From the NCBI GenBank assembly GCA_011392765.1, contig WYCW01000002.1:218917-282916 (forward strand): a stretch of 64,000 bases of DNA, written 5' to 3'. Origin of the DNA: Candidatus Thiosymbion ectosymbiont of Catanema sp. Cochon2018 (GTDB taxonomy: Bacteria > Pseudomonadota > Gammaproteobacteria > Chromatiales > Chromatiaceae). Each line of letters starts with the position of its first letter. Positions within the stretch are counted from its first letter, which is position 1. Below, piece by piece: positions 45,680-54,701 of this stretch. The notes under the pieces were generated by a model. That model did not search any database, was not told the origin of the DNA, and was given only the letters and a program-made list of their open reading frames with translations. The translations under genes were made by a program, and so were the position numbers.

Positions 45680-45982
45680 TGCGATCTGTCAGGGTTATCG
45701 AGGCCGCCGCCGATGAAGCAGCCGAGGCTGCATCCTGGTACGAACGCCGACATTCCGGCCTCGGTTGTCGAGTTCCAACAAGCAATTGATGCAATGCTCG
45801 ATCATCCGGAAGACGAGATCGTTCCCCTTGCGTCCGTTCCAGGCATCGCTGGAAAACGGGAAGTGAAACGTCTCATACTCAAACGGTTTCCCTTCTCTGT
45901 AATCATTCGTGAACACCATCACCGGAATCTCCCGAGACCAGGGCGAGCGCGTATAAATCCTTCCGAAAACATGATTTTGTAG
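45679..45982 (+). pseudogene. ParE toxin, frameshifted and cut by a repeat
   Basis: It starts at the ATG overlapping the antitoxin stop: MRSVRVIEAAADEAAEAASW, YERRHSGLGC. A frameshift near 45770 moves to VVEFQQAIDAMLDHPEDE and REVKRLILKRFPFSVIIREH, typical ParE middle sequence. The last ParE strand is missing because the 145-bp dispersed repeat begins at 45939 and supplies an unrelated tail. Confidence 0.8.
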
Positions 45983-46084
45983 GTTGGGCAAAGGCGCGCC
46001 AGGGACGGTGCGCCGTGCCCAACGAAATGCTGATGTTGGGCACGCCGGATCGTCCCTGATCCGGCTTTGCTCAACCTACGCGCT
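45939..46084. repeat. 145-bp dispersed repeat (copy 2 of 2)
   Basis: Nearly identical to 3690-3834 (AGGGCGAGCGCGTATAAATC start). Insertion here removed the 3' end of the ParE toxin gene. Confidence 0.9.
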
Positions 46085-46227
46085 CCGCGCCGGCGCTTGG
46101 GAGCTGGTAGCAATTTGTTGATCGATAAGAAATTTATACGCGCTCGCCCTGCTCCCGAGACAGACCTTCAACGAGCGTCAGTAGTGAGGGATTTCGTGGT
46201 GTACCCCCTATTTCCCTACAAATTAGC

Positions 46228-46250
46228 CAGGCGTCAAAGACGCCTTTTGG
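46228..46250 (+). terminator. Possible Rho-independent terminator
   Basis: AGGCGTC-AAA-GACGCCTTTT: a six- to seven-base-pair stem, three-base loop and T-run, 34 bp before the response-regulator start. Confidence 0.45.
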
Positions 46251-46283
46251 CTCCCTACAAAGAGCCTGTATAGTTAGAGACTT

Positions 46284-47393
46284 GTGGAACTACGGAACTC
46301 GTTTATGGCGAGGATACAAGGCAACAGAGATACCGTACTGACATCCGAGAAGACCAAGATCGTCGTTGCCGAAGATCACACCCTGTTCGCCGGGGTACTT
46401 CCCGAGCTCCTGCACAGGGCCTCATCCGGTGAGATCGAGGTGGTTCGACTCTGCCTCGATCGCTCCGAGCTGTTCAGGACCCTGAGAAAGACGACCCCGG
46501 ACGTTTTGCTGTGCGATGTCTGGATGCCCCATAACAGTGGGGAGCGGCCCCGACCCTGTGATGCGTCCTGGCTGGGGGCGCTCAAGCGGCAAAATCCGAA
46601 TACGGCGATCGTGTTGTTGAGCGGTAATGCGAATGCCGCATTGGTGAAGAGTCTTCTCGATGCGGGGGCCGGTGGATTCCTCGACAAGAACGTAGCGCCG
46701 GAACAGATCTGTCAGGTCATCGAATGGGTCAGGAAAGGCGGCAGGTACGTCGTGCCTCGTCTGCAAGCCGCGATCGACTTACTGGACATCGGTTCGGGCG
46801 AATCGATCCGTACTCAGCTGCTTAAAGGGCGCAAAGGGGATGTGCTGAGGTTGTTGTTGGAAGGATGGTCTCCCACTGAGATCGCCGCTGCGCTTCCGAT
46901 CGGGAAGAAATATGTGGACAAGAAGATCGCAGAGATCAAATCCATCCTCGGCGTCAACACCCATATTCGCATCTTACACGCCTGCATCGAGCTCGGAATA
47001 ACCAACCACCTGGTTGCAGACAGCCCGGATAACCTTCCCCATTATGACGCCGCGCGGGCGCTGCGTATTGCCGGTGGTATTCCGGCTCTTCGGGACCAGA
47101 CCCTCAATAGCACTCTGGAACTGTTTTCCGATGGGGGCGAGTTGGCGGTACTCTTCGATGTCTCCTGTTATCGCAGTGACCCGACCCAAAGTCGCGCGCT
47201 GGCACACAGCGCTGCTGGTCTTGCACAACAGGGGGCCATGCCGAGGTTGGAATCGCTGTGCAGAGCGCTCGACACCGCGTTGGAACAGGAGGAGTTCGTG
47301 ACTGCCGAGGCGCTCGGCAGAAAGCTGCCTGCGACAGTTGCATCGGTGCGGGCCGCGGTTGCGACCGAGTCTGGGGTCCGGTCCGGAACCTGA
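46284..47393 (+). CDS. Response regulator with REC, LuxR-type HTH and C-terminal HPt-like domain
   Basis: 369 residues. The REC domain spans residues 24-145 with acidic pair Glu30-Asp31, phospho-acceptor Asp78 (LLCDVWMP) and Lys135. A NarL/LuxR-type HTH follows at about 180-240 (GKYVDKKIAEIKSILG-like; IGKKYVDKKI in the sequence). The last 110 residues look like an HPt four-helix bundle with candidate phospho-His308 in RALAHSAAGLAQQGAM. This REC-HTH-HPt order is unusual. It is convergent with the broken hybrid kinase, its likely partner. Start GTG 46284 or ATG 46305. Confidence 0.75.
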   Translation: MELRNSFMARIQGNRDTVLTSEKTKIVVAEDHTLFAGVLPELLHRASSGEIEVVRLCLDRSELFRTLRKTTPDVLLCDVWMPHNSGERPRPCDASWLGALKRQNPNTAIVLLSGNANAALVKSLLDAGAGGFLDKNVAPEQICQVIEWVRKGGRYVVPRLQAAIDLLDIGSGESIRTQLLKGRKGDVLRLLLEGWSPTEIAAALPIGKKYVDKKIAEIKSILGVNTHIRILHACIELGITNHLVADSPDNLPHYDAARALRIAGGIPALRDQTLNSTLELFSDGGELAVLFDVSCYRSDPTQSRALAHSAAGLAQQGAMPRLESLCRALDTALEQEEFVTAEALGRKLPATVASVRAAVATESGVRSGT

Positions 47394-48861
47394 ATTCATC
47401 CTGCTCTTTCTCCCCAATACACCAATTTTTCCTGCAGCCCGCCGATATCAACGGGTTTGCGAATAAAGTCGGACATGCCTGCTGCAAGGCATTTTTCCCG
47501 CTCACCCGGCAGCACATTCGCGGTCACGGCGATTATGACAGGGCAGTCCTCACTTCTGATGCTCACCATCTCTTGGGCTGCCTGGTAGCCATCCATATTC
47601 GGCATCTGCAGGTCCATCAGCACCATGTCGTAATGGGTTTTCTTCACCTGCTCGACCGCTTCGACACCGTCGCCGGCTACTTCCGCGGAATAGCCCATGC
47701 CGGCGAGCGTCTCGGCCAGAAACTGCCGACTATTCGCATCGTCTTCGGCGACTAGAATCTCCAGCGGCAACCGCTCGGACAGCTCGCCATCCAGCTTCAC
47801 GGTCGCCGGCTCCTCTCTATTCTCCGGCGGCTGGTCGCAACTTGGTGCGGACAGGGGCGTAGGTAGAGTAAAGCGAAAGGTCGAACCCACCTCCGGGGTA
47901 CTCTCGACGGCGAGGGTTCCACCCATCAGCTCCACCAGGCGGGCCGAGATCGCCAACCCCAAGCCGGTTCCGCCGGCCTTGCGGGCGATCGAGGAATCGA
48001 CCTGGGAAAAAGGCTGGAACAGCATCGCTTGACGATCCGCGGGGATTCCGATCCCGGTGTCCTGCACGGCAAATTCCAGCAGCTGGGCGCCCTCCTCCTC
48101 TTGGGTTGCAGTTGCTTTCAGGTCGATGGCGATTTTGATGAAACATCCGGATCTTATGTGGCCCCTGAGATGCCCGGTTCGACAACTCTTCCCAACCGCC
48201 CCGCCGATCCTTGGGGTAGATGAAATCCATCAAGGGACGACCCACCGAGTCCCTCAACGGATAACCGAGTAGAGCCTGCCAGGCCGGATTGACAAAGGTC
48301 AGCACCCCCTTCTTGTCACATCTGAACACGATATTGCGCAGATTTTCGATCAGCTCCCGGTACCGCTTTTCCATCGCGGTCAACTCCTCGAAAAGACGTT
48401 GCTGGATCTGGGTTTCAGTCTCCGTTTCCTCGATCTTTTTCAGCGTCTCCCGACAATGGATGCGCATGGATTCGAGCAGCTGCCGGTGCTCCATGACCTC
48501 GCTGTAGATGGGAAAGACCTTCTCGCAGTAGAAGTTCTGCTCGAAGGCGGTACGGCCGAAGGTGCAATCGCTGAGGATAATCGTCCGGTAGTCGTGTTCG
48601 GCTGCGGTACGGCCTGTGGAGTCGATACATATCGAGGTCAGTACCCCGGCGATGACCAGGTTCTCGATCCGATGTCTTCGCAGGAGGGTATCCAGCTCGG
48701 TGTCGGAGAAGGCATTGAGTCCGCGCTTTCCGCGCACTTCCCGGATCCGCTCACCGAACGCTTGCAGTTCGGGGATCGTCTTCGCGCCCCAGGTACCGTG
48801 CTGGAAGGCCCCCTGCTCCTTGATGGTTTTCAGGACGCCGACCGGATTCATGAGCTCGCTG

Positions 48862-50269
48862 CATAGGTGTTCGGGATTTTTTAGGTCTCACCTTCTACTA
48901 ATAATCGGTGTATACGCGCTAACGATGTCTCTCTCTTCTTATAATTAGGATCGTAAATTTCGTTCGCAAACAACTTTATCTTATTCACTAGACTTCGATA
49001 ATTTTCTTGTGAAGCATGTAACAGAAAAGTGATGAAATCGCTCGCCAGTACAACCGCTACTTTAGCCACTCTTTGAAACGAAATTGCCAAATGCTGCTCC
49101 TCATCCAACGGTTCCATGCCGATCCGAAATATCGTGTGCGTACTCAGATGAGCCACCATGGAAGCCAATAATAAGTTTTCAATGATGTTATCATTCGCTG
49201 ATGTGATTGCATTCGCATTCAGAGAGTTTTTACACGCTTTGAAAATGAGTTCGATTTGCCACCGCAACCGATATAAAGGATAAATCAAATCGGCGGCAGC
49301 AGTTAAATTAGTCATGTACCAGTGATAATTCTTTGCGACCGGATTCCAAAATCCGATGACCCGATAACGCAAGGTCTTGTCGTGATGAATCTTGTCAACG
49401 ATCACTTCAATAATATGACCTTGCTTCCGGCGCAAATCCAGTGTGAGTAGCGATTGCCCGATGGCCTTTTTACTCAGCCCTTGAATCACCGCCTGGATCC
49501 GAATCACGGCATTGGATTTCACGCGTGATAGAAAAAAACCACCCGCTTTTTCAATACCATACAACAAGGCATAGTCCCAGTAACCGAGATCGAAAATCAC
49601 CAGCTTCCCCGTCAGTGACGCGACGTCCGGAAAGCAGTTTCTATCGTGTCTTGTTCCGGGTGTGAGTTGAAACCACACCAGCAATCCGCTCAGGAGATCG
49701 AAATTCGCATGCCACTTGATCGACGCTTTCGTACGGGTCCCAGGAAAGGCATTTTTGGCCTTCGCCAACAGCGTCATGGAACTCGAATCGACCAGCTCGA
49801 TGGCGGTAACACCAAGCGGTTCCAGAATCGTCTCACGCACCCGGACCGAAGTCGCAAGTTGCACCATTAATTCTCTCATCACGGCTTGCAAATTCCGTTT
49901 CAAGCGGTTGCCGGACAGCCGCTCCCAAAACGCACCGCGACCGATCGATTTAGTTAGATGACTTATCATCGAACGGCGAATGGACTCCAATGAAAAAGTC
50001 TTGGAATCGCCGAGATAGCAAAACACCAAATTGATCGCAAACTCCAAGGGCGTAATCGTGGTCCTGACGTCTTCGGCAGGAATGAATGTTTCGAAACATT
50101 GTTTCAAAACAGTAAGCATGTTATTCTTGTTAATGGCGATCTCCTTGTTGCTTCATAGTAAATAGCCTGTGGAACTATCATATTATGAAGTTAACAAGGT
50201 TTTCGCCACCTTTAAAAAAACTAAATATAACCCTATGAAATTTAAGCAAAAAAACCCCGAACATCTATG
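48862..50269 (-). mobile_element. Complete IS4-family insertion sequence
   Basis: 1408 bp with inverted ends CATAGATGTTCGGGG and CATAGGTGTTCGGGA, flanked by a perfect 10-bp target duplication (GAGCTCGCTG at 48852-48861 and 50270-50279). Removing the IS and one duplication restores the codons for SDYSEL-MNPVG of the host gene exactly. A single intact transposase gene fills it, so the insertion is recent and the element probably active. Confidence 0.95.
48881..50119 (-). CDS. IS4-family transposase
   Basis: A 412-residue DDE transposase. The first Asp is in IELVDSSSMTLL, the second in VIFDLGYWDYALL, and the C-terminal YREK signature is YRLRWQIELIFKACK (Y-x2-R-x3-E-x6-K). The frame is uninterrupted. 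It is much more AT-rich than the chromosome, as expected for a recent arrival. It cuts and rejoins the ends at 48862 and 50269. Confidence 0.95.
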   Translation of the reverse strand: MLTVLKQCFETFIPAEDVRTTITPLEFAINLVFCYLGDSKTFSLESIRRSMISHLTKSIGRGAFWERLSGNRLKRNLQAVMRELMVQLATSVRVRETILEPLGVTAIELVDSSSMTLLAKAKNAFPGTRTKASIKWHANFDLLSGLLVWFQLTPGTRHDRNCFPDVASLTGKLVIFDLGYWDYALLYGIEKAGGFFLSRVKSNAVIRIQAVIQGLSKKAIGQSLLTLDLRRKQGHIIEVIVDKIHHDKTLRYRVIGFWNPVAKNYHWYMTNLTAAADLIYPLYRLRWQIELIFKACKNSLNANAITSANDNIIENLLLASMVAHLSTHTIFRIGMEPLDEEQHLAISFQRVAKVAVVLASDFITFLLHASQENYRSLVNKIKLFANEIYDPNYKKRETSLARIHRLLVEGET

Positions 50270-50476
50270 GAGCTCGCTGTAATCCGAGGTAAAGATGATC
50301 GGGGTGGAGACGATCAGGGTCGGCATGGAGACGACCTCTTTGAGCAGCTGGAGCGTGTTGCTCAGAACCGTGTCGAAATGGGATGCCGGCTCGATCAGGT
50401 TGTGCAATACGCCCTGCTCTGCGAAGTAGTCGTTCTGATAGCCGATCAGCAGGAGCGCGGTTTTATCAGGGTACAT

Positions 50477-51283
50477 GAGAGTTTTCTTTAGAAACCTTGA
50501 AAATTCGAAGAATCTGAAAGTGATTGGAAAAGAGCCCCACTTTCCACATAAACAAGCAGAAGGTATCAACAAGGTGGATGTCATTTTCCGCCTTTTCCGG
50601 CTACACGTGGTTCCCTCCATTTTCGGTGCCGTCATAGCGCCAACTACCTGGCGATACGGAAGCGTACTGTACAGGACCTGAACGGCTGGTTGGGTGGATT
50701 GGTGGAGCCGTTCCAGGGCATTGCGCCGCGTCGGTTCCAGCTCGTCGGGCTCACCGGCAAAACCGTCCAGGAGTTTTGCCATCTCCCATTGGTGGTCACC
50801 GGAAAGTCCGTAGGGTCGTTTGGCGTCGACTCCCGGCAGGCCGTAGTAGGCCAACCATCCGGCGTTGAGCCGGCGAATCAACGCCAGGAGCTCGGCGGTA
50901 AGTTGGAATTCGACAACCTCGGCGTGAGCATAGGGAAGTCGTTGCAGCGCGGTTTGACTGACAGGGAGCGGGGTACCGGCGAATGCCTGGGGAATGAGAT
51001 TGCGGAAGCGATAGTTCCCCGGCGCGAGTACGCCCGTCTGCAACGCAATCGCATAGGTATCTCCCATGGTGCGAAGGGCCGCTTCGATACGGGCTTTGGG
51101 ATCGGGATCGTCGCGTCGATCCGGCTCGATCCCGAGCACCGGGGCAATGTCCAGGTACAGATCGTCGGTATTCGTGCCGTAGGCACCGACCACCGGCGCT
51201 CCCGCATAGTTCGGGTCCCAGGCGATGACTGCCCGTCGCAGGAGCTCGATCTGCGTCGCGTCGATTTCTACCCTGGTGTTCAT
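50477..51283 (-). CDS. Hypothetical protein of the effector island (3' end unclear)
   Basis: A good reading frame from MNTRVEIDATQIELLRRAVI through YLDIAPVLGIEPDRRDDPDP and FRNLIPQAFAGTPLPVSQ to about residue 225. Beyond KMEGTT the residues look non-coding. No stop occurs, and the frame runs straight on into the kinase gene at 50476. Its ATG overlaps the stop of the upstream gene (ATGA), so it belongs to the effector-island operon. No family is recognised. The end was probably lost when the kinase-side sequence was joined. Confidence 0.5.
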
Positions 51284-51920
51284 GGATCAACCCCTTCGCA
51301 GTCATCGAAACGCGCCAGCCAGGCGGCCTCGACCTCTTCGCGATCAACCCCCTGAGGAACCTTGAGGTAACGTCGGATGGGACGACGGACCGGGGCAATG
51401 AGCTTACCGAGCCGACAGTAATAGCGAGGAAAGGCGCCGCGGTTGCGGTCACCGAGCTGGGGCACGCGACCGGCCTGGACCAGGATGCCGTCGGGGATGA
51501 TGCGGGCAGGGTCAAGGTCAAAAAGCCGAGGTTTCCAGGAACGTTGTAGCTGTTGCCCGCCAGGAGGCCGAGGCTGAAATGGTTTGCTTCCCGTAGGGTC
51601 TTGGCGCTGGTGAGATAACCCTCCATGTCCTGTTCCTCCGAGTGGGTGTCGGCGACAAATTCGCGGGCGGTCTGTTCTTTGGGCGACCAGTGCCAATTAC
51701 CGATCTTAAGCCCACGCTTCACCAAATGTTCGCTATTCATCCACGCATAGAGATCCATGCAATCCGCCAATGCCAGACGGGTCTCCAAGCGAGGGGGATG
51801 GGATACCAGCAGGGTAAATCGCAGCCCGATCAGGACCTGTATCCGTCCGTCTTCGCTCTTGATATTGATCTTGTCGAGGCGGGCGCCGAATGCCTGGGTG
51901 TCGGAGGTGGTCAACGCCAA
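51280..51920 (-). pseudogene. DUF3396-like immunity paralogue, frameshifted and shortened
   Basis: The N-terminal part (IQVLIGLRFTLLVSHPPRLE then LADCMDLYAWMNSEHLV) aligns with the first half of the DUF3396 protein at 53754. The C-terminal part (ARIIPDGILVQAGRVPQLGD then YYCRLGKLIAPVRRP and AWLARFDD) aligns with its end and with the tail at 52796. The two halves are in different frames, joined at a run of five T near 51527; one more T would restore GFFDLDPARII. About 100 residues of the family middle are also missing. Confidence 0.7.
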
Positions 51921-51931
51921 TGTTCCATCTT

Positions 51932-52765
51932 TTATTCGAGTTCAATCTTTGCTATAGGTGCAACAAAACTATCGACATAGCGCATCATCAGCAACAACCC
52001 GTCGATTTCATCTTTCCCGCCCGTAAAAATACTAACCTGGTGCTCAATTGTTGACTGATCTACGATGCTTGTCTCCCAAGGGTAATGAATTATGTCTGGG
52101 AGCGGAGAAAAGCTATCGCGGTACCCCCCTGTCATCACGATGCTATCCCAATCGGCCACAATATTCTCGACCAGATCGAAAATACGGGCACTCTCTTCAT
52201 TGGCGAGAATGATCCGTACAGTGATCTCATCTTCTTCGTCGGGTTCGGAAAGCAGGTCAAGGTCAAACCGGCTAGGACCTGCCAGGTTTGCCTCCGGAAA
52301 AGGGATCGACAAGGGTTCGGCAAGCAGTTTCGGCGAAATGGCGGATTCTGAAATCACCAAATCCAGCTGTGAGAAAGGAGCAATTGCATAGTGGGTCTGC
52401 GCCAACAGACACAGCAGGGCACGATAGGCACTTGCTGGTAACCCTTTGATCTCGCCATTCACCTCGACGCACAAACCGTTGGCGTGTCGAAGCGTGACAT
52501 TGTCGGCCTGACCCTGGTTGCTCTCGGCGCCGAGGGTATCGGTCGGCCCAAATAGGTTTCTCGATACAGCGGATAAAAAGATATCGCACATCTGTTTCAC
52601 ATCCGCCGCGACATCCTCGGCGAGTGGTTCTTGCGGCACGAGCTTGAATTGTAGCGATAACCGTGCCAGCGCGGGGACATCATCGATAGCTTGTCCCAGT
52701 GGTGAGGGAGTAACGACCAGCCTGGTCGAAACGGGAAAGCCGTGAATGGACGAGAGATTATTCAT
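51932..52765 (-). CDS. Hypothetical protein of the effector island
   Basis: A 277-residue protein beginning MNNLSSIHGFPVSTRLVVTP. Features are acidic stretches (DLLSEPDEEDEITVRIILAN) and the C-terminal GGKDEIDGLLLMMRYVDSFV. There is no signal peptide, and TM segments are not evident. It sits between two broken DUF3396 genes in the same direction, so an immunity or accessory role is possible. I do not recognise the family. Confidence 0.6.
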   Translation of the reverse strand: MNNLSSIHGFPVSTRLVVTPSPLGQAIDDVPALARLSLQFKLVPQEPLAEDVAADVKQMCDIFLSAVSRNLFGPTDTLGAESNQGQADNVTLRHANGLCVEVNGEIKGLPASAYRALLCLLAQTHYAIAPFSQLDLVISESAISPKLLAEPLSIPFPEANLAGPSRFDLDLLSEPDEEDEITVRIILANEESARIFDLVENIVADWDSIVMTGGYRDSFSPLPDIIHYPWETSIVDQSTIEHQVSIFTGGKDEIDGLLLMMRYVDSFVAPIAKIELE

Positions 52766-52795
52766 GGTGAATATTGAGCCTATAAGTTCCAGAAT

Positions 52796-53722
52796 TCAAT
52801 TGTCGAAGCGCGCCAGCCATTCCTGAGACCATTCTTCGTTATCGCGCTCAAATTCGGAACGAAACAGAAAGTGGGGATGGGTCTGCGAGCGGACGGGAGC
52901 TAATCTACGCCCAACGACGCGGTAAAACTCGGTGTCATCCGGGCGATTGACGTCACCGAGCACCGGCTGCGCACCTGCTTGAACGACTACGCCGTGGGAG
53001 AGCTCGTGGACGGTAATCTCGGTGGGGAGCTAATGTGCGAGGCCAGCGATTCCCCCGATAGGTTCGAGCCAACGTTGTCCCACGAAAGTCAGCCAGTTGA
53101 CGCCACGAATACCGTTAGGGATAGCGTACATACCCTGGAGTAGTTCTCCGACATTGACCCCTCGGTAGCGTCGGCTGACGAAGTAAATATCCGGTCGATA
53201 CTCACAAGAGATGTCGGCCTCTTCGGCACGACTGAGCCCAAACCCGGCAAAACCTGACGAGAAGCGTAGCCTCGCGGCGGCTTGTCGCGCGCGTTCTGCA
53301 TATATGGCTTCGTTGCTGGCGGTCTCTTCCGCCGGCAGGAATAACCGCAAGGCACCGACTGTCTTTATGCCATTGTAATAGACGACCAGGCCGTAGCCGG
53401 GCGCAGTGGTTGCCGATGAATCACTCTCCAGAAACAGCTTGAAAATATGAGGCGATTTTTCGTTGATGAACAACAAATCTTGTTTCTCGGCATTGGTCTT
53501 TATCTTGAGCCGACGCGGTTTTTTCATGGTCCCGGTTTGATGGTAACGCAGGTGCTCACCGATCCAGTCGATGCCTTCGCGGTAGAAATCGAGAACGCCC
53601 TCCGCATGTTCGGCCAAAGGGCCTTCAAAAAACAAGACGAGCGACCAGCAAGGTCTGATGTAGACAACATCGTTGCTATCGGAAAACCATAAATCGGAAA
53701 AGCGGTTATCGGTCATCTCCAT
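52796..53722 (-). pseudogene. DUF3396 (type VI immunity-like) gene with in-frame TAG
   Basis: A 308-codon frame that would match the neighbour at 53754: WSLVLFFEGPLAEHAEGVLD, FGLSRAEEADISCEYRPDIY, GVNWLTFVGQRWLEPIGGIA, then after the stop TEITVHELSHGVVVQAGAQP, YRVVGRRLAPVR and EWLARFDN. A single TAG at 53030-53032 splits it after GIAGLAH; the frame is not shifted. Either a truncated 230-residue protein is made or the gene is dead. One point mutation would repair it. Confidence 0.75.
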
Positions 53723-53753
53723 ATCCTGGGTGAAAGGGTGCAATGTTCCACAT

Positions 53754-54689
53754 TCAATCGAACCTCGCGAGCCAATCCAGGCACTCCTCCTCCGGCAGGC
53801 CCCAAGAGCCCCAAGGCTCTTTGGTACGCAATGGCTTGAGCAGCCGAGCGACCGGCCCGTAAACCAGGGGCGGTTGCCCGATCTCGTCGTCCTGGTACAA
53901 GAGCGGCGCCTCACCGGCAGAAAAAATCATGCCGCCGGGATATTCATGAATACCGATCTCGCTGCCGAGCGCCTCGTTTGCCAAGCGTGTCTTGATGCCC
54001 GCAACTCCACCGAGCTTTTCGATACACTCGGAGCCAATCATGGTCAGCCAGTTGACGGAGAGGAGACCCCAAAACATGTTTTGTTGACCAAGGGGATTGA
54101 CCAGTTCGGCGCCGGGGAATTGCTGTCGAAAGGCCGCAGCCAGCTTGGATGTCCGCCCACGCTTGGGCGTATCCTCGGGAGGGACCAGTCCAAGCCCGGC
54201 GCTGCCGTCCCGGGCCTGCAGTATCGCCGACCAGCGCAAAAAAAGCTCGATGGGGTGCTGACCCGGATTTTGAGCAAACCAGGTTGCAGGCAGGATGAGT
54301 GTCAAACGGCTATAAGAAAAAGTTTGGGTGCTCTTGCCGAGACCGGTGATTTGATATTCCGCTGCCTCGCTCGGGATGCGTCCAGAGTGGAAGATCATCG
54401 ACCATACCCAATCCTGGTCCGGAAAGGCCTGGAGCCATTGCTGCATGGAATAGCCCTCGGGTATCCGCTGCCAATACTTGGTCTTTGGCTCGGTCATCCA
54501 GACCAGGTGCCGGCCGCAGAGGCGCCAATAGTCGGCGCAGATCTCGGCGCAGCGGCGGCGCAGCTCGCGGCGATAGCCGTCCGGAAACCGGAAGCTGAAA
54601 TAGAACCCGAAAGACGTCAGGGCGTACCCTTGGTCGTCTTGAGGGAAGAATTGCTCGAGGGCCCGGGGCGAAGTCTTGTAAAAGTTCAT
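53754..54689 (-). CDS. DUF3396 family putative type VI immunity protein
   Basis: A 311-residue intact member of DUF3396. Family features are YALTSFGFYFSFRFPDGYRR, YSRLTLILPATWFAQNPGQH, LLSVNWLTMIGSECIEKLGG and the C-terminal CLDWLARFD. Published T6SS work links DUF3396 proteins to immunity against PAAR-VRR-NUC effectors. Here it follows such a gene by 12 bp, the position expected of a cognate immunity gene. ATG 54689 is preferred over a TTG 6 bp upstream. Confidence 0.8.
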   Translation of the reverse strand: MNFYKTSPRALEQFFPQDDQGYALTSFGFYFSFRFPDGYRRELRRRCAEICADYWRLCGRHLVWMTEPKTKYWQRIPEGYSMQQWLQAFPDQDWVWSMIFHSGRIPSEAAEYQITGLGKSTQTFSYSRLTLILPATWFAQNPGQHPIELFLRWSAILQARDGSAGLGLVPPEDTPKRGRTSKLAAAFRQQFPGAELVNPLGQQNMFWGLLSVNWLTMIGSECIEKLGGVAGIKTRLANEALGSEIGIHEYPGGMIFSAGEAPLLYQDDEIGQPPLVYGPVARLLKPLRTKEPWGSWGLPEEECLDWLARFD

Positions 54690-54701
54690 GGTCAAAGAGC
54701 C

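Larger units (their letters stand above)
47396..50476 (-). pseudogene. Isochorismatase-PAS-hybrid histidine kinase, split by IS4-family element and internally deleted
   Basis: The N-terminal piece starts at ATG 50476 (YPDKTALLLIGYQNDYFAEQ) and is an isochorismatase-like domain up to FTSDYSEL. After the IS it resumes at MNPVGVLKTIKEQGAF with GVLTSICIDSTGRTA. Then come a coiled linker, a PAS domain (ENLRNIVFRCDKKGVLTFVN), and after a frameshift the HATPase (VQDTGIGIP; GGTGLGLAIS) and a REC domain with MVLMDLQMPNMDG. The HisKA domain with the phospho-His is missing, so there is a deletion besides the IS. The cysteine-hydrolase domain probably acted as a ligand sensor. Confidence 0.85.
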
